From Brevibacterium permense (lineage in GTDB: Bacteria > Actinomycetota > Actinomycetes > Actinomycetales > Brevibacteriaceae): DNA of 64,000 nt. Positions 23,145 to 30,289 of the stretch are shown here, one piece after another. Location: the NCBI RefSeq assembly GCF_013280495.1, contig NZ_JABSSX010000012.1, positions 1 through 64,000 of the forward strand, given 5' to 3'. Below the pieces are notes generated by a model, which had not been told where the DNA came from, ran no database searches, and was given only the letters and a program-made list of their open reading frames with translations. The translations under genes and the position numbers were made by a program. Each line of letters opens with the position of its first letter. Position 1 is the stretch's first letter.

Positions 23145-24007
23145 TGGGCAGTCGCAAAAAAGACAGATGCAAGAAGTCCAAACACAAGAAGCACAAACGG
23201 TCGGGGGACGCGGGCGAGGCCTGGGAAGCGACCAAAGACCGCGTGCGTGCCCACTTCCTCGACGGCAACACCGGCCCGTGGGCGAAGAGCCTTGCCGCGC
23301 AGGATGCGCAGAGCCCCCGTTCGGCGCAGAATGAAAACGGCGCAGACCCCGCCGAGGATGCCGCAGCCTCGGCGCAGGGCGGCACCGCAACCATCGCGGC
23401 CACCCGTCGCGGACCCGACTACTCGGTGCCGTCATCGATCGACATCGTCGCCGATCCCGTTCTCCACGCCCTGAGCATCCGACGGTCGATCTCGAAGGTC
23501 GACCCGGAGACCCCGAACGACTCCGACCTGCTCGAGATCATCCGATCGATCTCCTCGGTCGCCGATCACAAGGCCCTGCGCCCCTGGCGCTTCCTCATCA
23601 TCCGAGGAGACGACCGGCACCGCCTCGGTGACGCCCTCGACGACGCCGCCGGAGTGGTCCGCAAACCCGGCGAGACCAATACGAAGCCGCTGCGGGCCGA
23701 ACTGCTGCTCGCCCTCGTCTCCTCACCCGTCGAACACGACAAAGTTCCCGAATGGGAGCAGCACGCCACCGCCGCCGGGGCCGGGCACCTGCTCGAACTC
23801 GCCCTGTGGCAGGCCGGTTGGGGTGTCATGTGGCGCTCAGGCAACCTGACGAACACCGAACCGGTCCGCCGCCTCCATCGACTGGACGATCACGAACTGC
23901 TCATGGGCTGGTTCTACATCGGAGCCGTGCCCGAACGCTACCGACAGCGTCTGACCACGAGCACCCGCCCCCTGCCGAAGCCCGAGCAGTTCCTCGATAC
24001 CCTGTGA
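23144..24007 (+). CDS. nitroreductase-family protein with a basic N-terminal extension
   Basis: The first 25 residues are strongly basic (Lys/Arg/His-rich, KKSKHKKHKRSG) and residues 25-95 are low-complexity and acidic. The FMN-binding nitroreductase fold starts near residue 105: HALSIRRSISKVDPETP (phosphate-binding Arg-Arg-Ser), VADHKALRPWRFLII, GAGHLLELALWQAGWGVMWRSG and the C-terminal MGWFYIGAVPE. Substrate unknown. I choose ATG 23144, which overlaps the msrA stop, over an in-frame ATG 12 bases upstream. It overlaps the MFS gene by four bases (GTGA), so the three genes form an operon. Confidence 0.82.
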   Translation: MGSRKKDRCKKSKHKKHKRSGDAGEAWEATKDRVRAHFLDGNTGPWAKSLAAQDAQSPRSAQNENGADPAEDAAASAQGGTATIAATRRGPDYSVPSSIDIVADPVLHALSIRRSISKVDPETPNDSDLLEIIRSISSVADHKALRPWRFLIIRGDDRHRLGDALDDAAGVVRKPGETNTKPLRAELLLALVSSPVEHDKVPEWEQHATAAGAGHLLELALWQAGWGVMWRSGNLTNTEPVRRLHRLDDHELLMGWFYIGAVPERYRQRLTTSTRPLPKPEQFLDTL

Positions 24008-25257
24008 GCACGCCCGACACCGACGCACCGGAGACACGCCGCCTGCCCAAGGAGATCTATGTCCTCGTGGCAGCGGCCTTCATCGTGGCCCTGGGCTACG
24101 GAATCATCGCCCCCGTCCTGCCGCAGTTCGCGGCGAGCTTCGACTTCGGGGTCACCGCCGCAACCATCGTCGTCTCCTCGTTCGCGTTCTTCCGGTTCGT
24201 GTTCTCACCCTCGTCCGGCCGCCTCGTCGATGCCTTCGGCGAACGTCGTATCTACATCACCGGTCTCCTCATCGTCGCTGGCTCCACCGCGGCCGTCGCC
24301 TTCGCACAGAACTACTGGCAGCTGCTGATCTTCCGCGGACTCGGCGGCATCGGCTCAACGATGTTCAGCGTCTCCGCGATGGCGCTCATTGTCCGGCTCG
24401 CCCCGATCGATGCCCGGGCGAAAGCATCCTCGACGTACGCGACGGCGTTCCTCGTCGGCAATATCGCCGGACCCGTCCTCGGCGGTGCCATGGCCGGATG
24501 GGGGATGCGCATCCCGTTCGTCATCTACGCCGTCGGTCTGCTCCTCGCCGCCATCGTCGTCCGCGTCTTCCTCGCCTCCACCGCGTCCTTCGGCTCCTCG
24601 ACGAAGTCCGGACGTGCCCGGCTGGAAGCGGAGAAGGACAAGGAGCAGCAGGAAGTCATGTCCTTCCGGGACGCCTGGAGGGATTCGGCCTACCGGTCGG
24701 CGCTCATCTCCGCCTTCGTCCAAGGCTGGTCGGCGATGGGCATCCGCGTGGCCATCTACCCGCTCTTCGCCATCCAGGCTCTCAGAGCCGATACCGCGGT
24801 GGCCGGACTGGCCCTGACCATGTTCGCCATCGGCAACGCCTCGGCCGTGACGGTGGTCGGGCGCTTCGCCGACACCGTCGGGCGCAAACCCTTCATCCAA
24901 TGGGGTCTGTTCGTCCTCGGTGTGACCACCGCGGCGCTGGCCTTCATCGACTCGATCTGGCTGTTCTTCGCCTTCTCCATCATCGCCGGGATCGGTTCCG
25001 GCCTGGCCAACCCCGCTCAGCAGGCCACCGTCGCCGACGTCATCGGCCGCGACCGCAAGGGCGGCCGAGTGCTCGCCCGCTACCAGATGGCCCTCGACGG
25101 CGGAGCCATCCTCGGCCCGATCATCGCCGGAGCCGTCGTCGACCACTTCGACTACTCGTGGGCGTTCCTGCTCACCGGGCTTCTCGGCATCGTCGCCGCA
25201 GGCCTGTGGTTCTTCGGCCGCGAGACCCGACCCCGCACAGCCACTCCGGCTGAGTGA
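24004..25257 (+). CDS. MFS transporter (drug/proton antiporter type)
   Basis: A 417-residue, 12-segment major facilitator. Features: YVLVAAAFIVALGYGIIAPVLP in helix 1, the loop 2-3 motif GRLVDAFGERR, an antiporter-like helix 5 region, and the second-half motif GRFADTVGRK. A charged central loop (around KEQQEVMSFRDAW) joins the halves. It resembles multidrug efflux pumps of the DHA1 group; the cargo is unknown. The GTG start overlaps the nitroreductase stop, which suggests co-expression with a redox enzyme and perhaps export of a toxic compound or product. Confidence 0.87.
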   Translation: MSTPDTDAPETRRLPKEIYVLVAAAFIVALGYGIIAPVLPQFAASFDFGVTAATIVVSSFAFFRFVFSPSSGRLVDAFGERRIYITGLLIVAGSTAAVAFAQNYWQLLIFRGLGGIGSTMFSVSAMALIVRLAPIDARAKASSTYATAFLVGNIAGPVLGGAMAGWGMRIPFVIYAVGLLLAAIVVRVFLASTASFGSSTKSGRARLEAEKDKEQQEVMSFRDAWRDSAYRSALISAFVQGWSAMGIRVAIYPLFAIQALRADTAVAGLALTMFAIGNASAVTVVGRFADTVGRKPFIQWGLFVLGVTTAALAFIDSIWLFFAFSIIAGIGSGLANPAQQATVADVIGRDRKGGRVLARYQMALDGGAILGPIIAGAVVDHFDYSWAFLLTGLLGIVAAGLWFFGRETRPRTATPAE

Positions 25258-25283
25258 CGCGCCCAAACGCACCCGCACATGCG

Positions 25284-25351
25284 CTGCAGCTTGGTGAAAC
25301 TGCACCAGCTCGGTGCAGGGACCAAGCGGCTGCAGTTTCACCGAGCTGGTG
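25284..25351. repeat. interlaced inverted repeats between the MFS and RND genes
   Basis: Two pairs of arms are interleaved: GGTGAAACTGCA (25293-25304) matches TGCAGTTTCACC (25331-25342), and CACCAGCTCGGTG (25303-25315) matches CACCGAGCTGGTG (25339-25351). A third short pair, CTTGGT (25290-25295) and ACCAAG (25321-25326), can close an alternative stem. Because the pairs interlock, the RNA can form a pseudoknot or switch between hairpins. It may simply terminate the MFS operon, but there is no T run. Confidence 0.5.
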
Positions 25352-25490
25352 GTCGGGGCGCGGCGTGCTCAGCCGTTGATCAGAGAAGTCAGGTTTTCCT
25401 CATGTGCGGTTCAGGGGACACTCACTAGGATGGTTGGTTGAGTCGGCGTTCTGCGTCGTCGCCCTGCCTACGACAAAGAAAGTCCCCCTC

Positions 25491-28400
25491 GTGAGTTTCC
25501 TGACCCGGCTGAGCCTGAAGAACCGGGCGCTCATCGCGCTCATCTCCGTCGTCGCCATCGTCTTCGGCATCATCGGTGCCGGCGCCCTCAAGCAAGAGCT
25601 CTTCCCGTCCCTCGACAACCCACAGGCCACGGTCACCGCCTCCTATGAGGGAGCCACCCCCGAGGCCGTCGAATCCGAAGTCACCGACCCACTCGAAGGG
25701 GCGCTGACCGCACTGCCCGAGGTCGAGGACATGACCTCGACCTCCTCGGCGGGCAGTTCGCAGATCACCGTGAGCACGAAGTACGGCGATGACTCCGATG
25801 ACGTCGTCCGCGCCCTGCAGCGCGCAGTCTCCCAGGTGCAGCCGACCCTGCCGGACGGTGTCGAACCGAACGTCATGATGATGGGCACCGATGATATTCC
25901 GGTGCTCGCCCTGTCCGTGACCTCGGATGCCGATGAAGACAAGCTGGCGGCGAATCTCGAAGACTTAGTCGAACCTGAGCTGAAGAAAGTCGACGGCGTC
26001 TCCCAGGTCCAGATCGCCGGAGCGAAGACCAAACAGGTCGAGATCAGCATCCGCCGAGACGACCTCGAGGACGAAGGAGCCAACCTCGACGAGGTGGCCG
26101 GAATCCTCCAGTCCAACGGTGTGCCCACCTCGGCGGGTGAGCTCAAGGGCGACGACGGCTCGGCCCCGGTCGAGGTCGGCACCCGCATCCGCTCGATCGA
26201 TGCGATCAAGGACCTCGTCATCTCCGGCAAGGACGGACCGATCCAGATCTCCGACGTCGCCGACGTCAAACTCGTCGATGAGCCGATCGAGTCGATCTCG
26301 CGCACCAACGGCGAACCCTCGCTGTCCGTGTCGGTGATGAAGGAGTCCGACGCGAACACCGTCGACGTCTCTCACGCGGTGGCCGACAAGCTGCCCGAAC
26401 TCGAGAAGATGATGGGTGACAACACGGAGTTCGTCTCCGCGTTCGACCAGGCTCCGTTCATCGAACAGTCCATCCATGACCTGCTCAACGAGGGTGGGCT
26501 GGGCCTGATCTTCGCGGTCCTCGTCATCCTCGTATTCCTGCTGTCGGTGCGGGCGACGATCATCACCGCCATCTCCATCCCGCTCTCCCTCCTCATCGCC
26601 ATGATCGGGCTGTGGATGGGCGGAGAGACCCTCAACATGCTCACCCTCGGTGCGCTGACGATCTCCGTCGGCCGCGTCGTCGACGACTCCATCGTCGTCA
26701 TCGAGGCGATCCGCAGACGGCACGCCTCCGGCGGCGACAAGTTCTCGAACATCCTCGCCGCCGTCTCCGAGGTGGCCGGTGCCATCACCGCATCGACCCT
26801 GACCACGGTGGCCGTGTTCCTGCCGCTGGCATTCGTGACCGGGCAGACCGGTGAGATGTTCCGGCCCTTCGCCCTGACCGCTACCATCGCCCTGCTCTCG
26901 TCCCTGTTCGTGGCACTGACGATCGTGCCCGTCCTCGCGTACTGGTTCCTGCGTCAGCGCGAGGCGAAGGTCAAGCTCACCCGTGCGGAGAAGGCGGAGA
27001 TCCGTCGCAGCCGCAAGTCGATGCTGTCGCAGTGGCGGGCAGAGAAGAAGGAAGCGAAGAAGGCCGACAAGAAGCGCGACCTCGTCGCCGCCGGTGCCGA
27101 AGCCGAGGACACCGGTCCTCGAGACAGCGTCGAATCGTCCCAGCGGGCTGATGCTCCCATGCTGGCCGGCGCCACGACTCGAACCGATGCGACCGGAGCG
27201 GCCGCGGGCGGACCGCGCTACGGCGAAACCGAGGACGGCACGGAAGCGGTCGACGAGCTCGCCGGAATGCATTCTCCGGTGACGCGACTGCAGAAGACCT
27301 ATATGCCGGCCATCGGGTTCTCGACGAAGCACCCGATCATCATGATCCTCATCGCCGTGCTCGTGCTCGCAGGCACCGGAGCGATGATCCCGCAGCTGAA
27401 GACCGAGCTCTTCGGCGACACCGGTCAGGATTCCCTGCAGATCTCGCAGACCTTCGACCCGGGCACCGACCTCGATGAGGCCTCGGAGCAGGCGAAGAAG
27501 GTCGAGGACATCCTCGCCGACGAATCCGATGTCGACAACTACCAGCTGTCGCTCGGCGGCACGTCGTTCGGCTTCACCGACGATTCGTCGCTGACGGGCA
27601 CCTATATCGTCAACACAAAGTCCGGAGTCTCTGCCCAGTCGATCTCCGCGGATCTGCAGAAGCAGTTCGACGGCCTCAAGGGTGCCGGCGACGTCGAGGT
27701 GGCAAGCCAGAGCTCGACCCCGGGTGCGCAGACCATCGACGTCACACTCACGGCAACCGACCCCCAGGAACTCGAGGACGCGACGAACAAGGTCAGCGAC
27801 AAGCTCGAGGGCGTATCGTCGGCGCAGTCGGTGACGAGCGATACCGCCGCGGTCCAGCCCGTGATCGAAGTCAAGGTCGATCATGAGAAGGCCGCAGAGG
27901 AGAACCTCACCGAGGCGGCCATCGGCCAGTATGTGCAGCGTGCCATGCACGGTCAGCAGATCGGTGAGATCGTCATCGACGATGTCTCCCATTCGGTGCT
28001 GCTCTTCGATCGCAATGCCGACACCGTGGAGAAGCTGCGCGAACTCAAGATCCCGGGCAAGGCGGAAGAGACGACTCCCGCTGGCGGAGCCGGCGCAGGT
28101 GCGGCAGGCGGCGCCGGTGGAGCAGCCGGAGGTGCCGGCGGCTCAGGTGACGCCAGCGCGGCCGGGGGAGCCGCCAGTGGTGCCGGAGGTTCGGGTGACG
28201 CCGGTGCAGCCGGAGGCGCAGGCGGTGCTGGTGGCGCCGGAGGCGCAGGCGGTGCTGGTGGTGCGGCCGGTGGTGTCGGTGCGACGGGCGGCGATCCGAA
28301 CGCGGGCGCTCCTGTGACCTCGGAGCCGCGCTTCATCGAACTCGATGAGGTCGCCGACGTCAAGGAGGTCAAGACCGCCCCGACGATCCGCCACACGGAT

Positions 28401-29312
28401 TCGCAGCGTTCGACCACCGTGTCCGTGACTCCGGAAGGCGATGACCTCGGAGCCGTGTCTACCGAGGTCCAGTCCGCCCTCGACGAGGTGGACCTGCCCG
28501 ATACGGTGTCCGTCGACACCGGCGGTGCCACCCAGGAGCAGAATGAAGCGTTCTCGCAGCTGGGGCTGGCGATGCTCGCGGCGATCCTCATCGTGTTCGT
28601 CATCATGGTCGCCACGTTCAAGTCGCTGCTGCAGCCACTGATCCTGCTGGTCTCGATTCCGTTCGCGGCCACCGGTTCGGTTGCGCTCTCGCTCATCACC
28701 GACACTCCGCTGGGGCTGACGTCGATGATCGGTCTGCTCATGCTCATCGGCATCGTGGTGACGAATGCGATCGTGCTCATCGACCTCATCAACCACTTCC
28801 GAGTCCGCGGGGTCGATCTGCGTACGGCCATCGTCCACGGCGCCCGACTGCGTTACCGTCCGATCCTCATGACCGCGGCCGCCACGATCTTCGCTCTGCT
28901 GCCGATGGCCCTCGGACTCACCGGCGGGGGAGTGTTCATCTCGAAGCCGCTGGCGATCGTCGTCATCGGCGGACTGGTCAGCTCGACGCTGCTCACGCTC
29001 ATCCTCGTGCCCGTGCTCTACCTGCTGCTCGAAGGGGTCAAGGAACGCCGAGCCGAGAAGAAGTACGTGAAGAACATGGCTCGCGGTGAGGTCCTCGACG
29101 CCGCCGAGGCACGGGCGCATGAGCGGGAGACCGCCTCGGCGTCGGACGAATCGACGGATGCCGACCACCTCGGTGACAGCCGCGATGACGAACCGACCGG
29201 CAGCGACGAACGAGACGACGACGGGATCCGGGGCGAGGGGCAGGGAACGGACTTCACCCTGCGCAGCCAGCAGCCGCGTCGTGATGACGGGGACGGCGAA
29301 CCCAAACACTGA
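25491..29312 (+). CDS. RND-family efflux transporter (HAE1/AcrB-like) with a glycine-rich insert
   Basis: A 1273-residue RND pump. The first helix (RALIALISVVAIVFGIIGAG) is followed by periplasmic-type porter domains (TASYEGATPEAVESEVT), a membrane bundle with TISVGRVVDDSIVVIEAI (helix 4 relay Asp pair), a second half from about residue 610, and a last bundle ending MALGLTGGGVFISKPLAI. No adaptor or outer-membrane partner is encoded nearby, as expected in a monoderm. Two insertions are unusual: a charged cytosolic segment at about 490-600 and a Gly/Ala repeat at about 864-940. The C-terminal 80 residues are charged. GTG 25491 is chosen because the family homology begins there; the ribosome site is weak. 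Confidence 0.88.
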   Translation: MSFLTRLSLKNRALIALISVVAIVFGIIGAGALKQELFPSLDNPQATVTASYEGATPEAVESEVTDPLEGALTALPEVEDMTSTSSAGSSQITVSTKYGDDSDDVVRALQRAVSQVQPTLPDGVEPNVMMMGTDDIPVLALSVTSDADEDKLAANLEDLVEPELKKVDGVSQVQIAGAKTKQVEISIRRDDLEDEGANLDEVAGILQSNGVPTSAGELKGDDGSAPVEVGTRIRSIDAIKDLVISGKDGPIQISDVADVKLVDEPIESISRTNGEPSLSVSVMKESDANTVDVSHAVADKLPELEKMMGDNTEFVSAFDQAPFIEQSIHDLLNEGGLGLIFAVLVILVFLLSVRATIITAISIPLSLLIAMIGLWMGGETLNMLTLGALTISVGRVVDDSIVVIEAIRRRHASGGDKFSNILAAVSEVAGAITASTLTTVAVFLPLAFVTGQTGEMFRPFALTATIALLSSLFVALTIVPVLAYWFLRQREAKVKLTRAEKAEIRRSRKSMLSQWRAEKKEAKKADKKRDLVAAGAEAEDTGPRDSVESSQRADAPMLAGATTRTDATGAAAGGPRYGETEDGTEAVDELAGMHSPVTRLQKTYMPAIGFSTKHPIIMILIAVLVLAGTGAMIPQLKTELFGDTGQDSLQISQTFDPGTDLDEASEQAKKVEDILADESDVDNYQLSLGGTSFGFTDDSSLTGTYIVNTKSGVSAQSISADLQKQFDGLKGAGDVEVASQSSTPGAQTIDVTLTATDPQELEDATNKVSDKLEGVSSAQSVTSDTAAVQPVIEVKVDHEKAAEENLTEAAIGQYVQRAMHGQQIGEIVIDDVSHSVLLFDRNADTVEKLRELKIPGKAEETTPAGGAGAGAAGGAGGAAGGAGGSGDASAAGGAASGAGGSGDAGAAGGAGGAGGAGGAGGAGGAAGGVGATGGDPNAGAPVTSEPRFIELDEVADVKEVKTAPTIRHTDSQRSTTVSVTPEGDDLGAVSTEVQSALDEVDLPDTVSVDTGGATQEQNEAFSQLGLAMLAAILIVFVIMVATFKSLLQPLILLVSIPFAATGSVALSLITDTPLGLTSMIGLLMLIGIVVTNAIVLIDLINHFRVRGVDLRTAIVHGARLRYRPILMTAAATIFALLPMALGLTGGGVFISKPLAIVVIGGLVSSTLLTLILVPVLYLLLEGVKERRAEKKYVKNMARGEVLDAAEARAHERETASASDESTDADHLGDSRDDEPTGSDERDDDGIRGEGQGTDFTLRSQQPRRDDGDGEPKH
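28209..28260 (+). repeat. tandem repeat encoding the glycine-rich part of the RND protein
   Basis: A 25-base unit beginning GCCGGAGGCGCAGGC occurs at 28209-28233 and again, identical, at 28236-28260 (period 27). Looser copies of GGTGCCGGAGG and GGAGCC extend the repetitive area to about 28081-28310. The repeats encode Gly-Gly-Ala units. Confidence 0.75.
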
Positions 29313-29336
29313 GCCGTCCCGGCTAGAGTTGAGTCC

Positions 29337-30098
29337 ATGACGACCGAGCTCGAACCACAGGAGAGAAAGCGCCTGTGGTTCGAGCTCGGTCTCATTGCGG
29401 CCCTGTCCCTGGGCCAGGCATCCGTCTATGCAATCGTGCGTCTGGCAGACATCGCCACGCGCGGACCGATCAGCGACGCCCAGGCCAAACTCAACACCTC
29501 GATCTCGCCTCGGCCGGGCTTCGACCTGATCTACCAGCTTCTCGACATCGGCTTCAGCCTCGTGCCCGTCGTCCTCGCGATCTACCTGCTCACTCGAGAC
29601 CGACCGGCCCGGCCGCTGCCGATCAGGCTCGGAGTCGACGGGCACCGACTCCGTGACCTCGGCCACGGCGCTCTCATCTTCCTCGTGATCGGCATCGGCA
29701 CCCTCGGGGTGTATGCGGGCGGCAGGGCACTGGGGATCACTGCCGAGATCCAGCCGTCCAACCTCGGTGATCATTGGTGGACGGTTCCCGTGCTGCTGCT
29801 CTCGGCGGCGAAGAACGGAATCCTCGAAGAGGTGCTCATCTTCGGCTTCGGGGCGCTGCGACTGCGGCAGCTGGGCTTCGGACCCTGGCCGATCATCATC
29901 TCCTTGGCGCTCTTCCGCGCCAGCTACCACCTCTACCAGGGCATCGGCCCGTTCATCGGCAACGTCGCCATGGGCATCATCTTCGGCTGGTACTTCCTGC
30001 GCAAGGGCAGGCTCATGCCGCTGGTGTGGGCGCATGTCATCATCGACGCCGTCGGATTCCTCGCCCCGGGAGTGCTCGCCCTCGTCGACTTCGGCTGA
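29337..30098 (+). CDS. CPBP-family intramembrane metalloprotease
   Basis: A 253-residue protein with about seven membrane segments. The CPBP signatures are ILEEVLIFGFG (Glu-Glu of motif 1, near residue 162), FRASYHLYQGIGPF (motif 2 with His) and WAHVIIDAVGF (motif 3 with His and Asp). The typical Arg of motif 1 is replaced by Phe-Gly, so it belongs to a divergent branch. It starts 24 bases after the RND gene and likely shares its transcript. The role is unknown; a part in membrane-protein quality control beside the transporter is only a guess. Confidence 0.82.
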   Translation: MTTELEPQERKRLWFELGLIAALSLGQASVYAIVRLADIATRGPISDAQAKLNTSISPRPGFDLIYQLLDIGFSLVPVVLAIYLLTRDRPARPLPIRLGVDGHRLRDLGHGALIFLVIGIGTLGVYAGGRALGITAEIQPSNLGDHWWTVPVLLLSAAKNGILEEVLIFGFGALRLRQLGFGPWPIIISLALFRASYHLYQGIGPFIGNVAMGIIFGWYFLRKGRLMPLVWAHVIIDAVGFLAPGVLALVDFG

Positions 30099-30151
30099 GT
30101 GCTGCAGGTGAGGTCGGGACAGGCTAACGGGACACTCATTCCTCCCTCCGG

Positions 30152-30169
30152 GTTCACCTCTGATTCACC
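30152..30169 (+). promoter_or_regulatory. PHO box upstream of phoX
   Basis: GTTCACC TCTG ATTCACC forms two 11-base direct-repeat units as in the PhoP binding sites of Streptomyces and relatives (GTTCACC repeats). A weaker third unit may follow (GGTAGTTCCAG). It lies 120 bases before the start codon of a PhoX-type phosphatase, the type of gene this regulator induces under phosphate limitation. The leader between them can fold a hairpin (CCGCCC 30230-30235 with GGGCGG 30244-30249). Confidence 0.75.
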
Positions 30170-30289
30170 GACGGGTAGTTCCAGGGCCGCTTGCCGGTGA
30201 CAGTCTCGATCGGGTGAGTCCTTCCGGCTCCGCCCTCTGTACCGGGCGGGTCCCGGACTGGGAAGATACCCGATACAAGGAGAGAACCG

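Noticed and set aside
28081-28310. Tandem GC repeats considered as a CRISPR-like array
   Set aside because: The repeats are in frame inside the RND gene, have no unique spacers and encode Gly/Ala units.
25965-30035. Very long antisense frames opposite the RND transporter and CPBP genes
   Set aside because: They mirror real genes with clear membrane domains. Arg/Asp/His-rich antisense products of this kind recur all over the window.
30170-30289. Riboswitch in the phoX leader
   Set aside because: A simple GC hairpin is present but no known riboswitch core; the PHO box already explains regulation.
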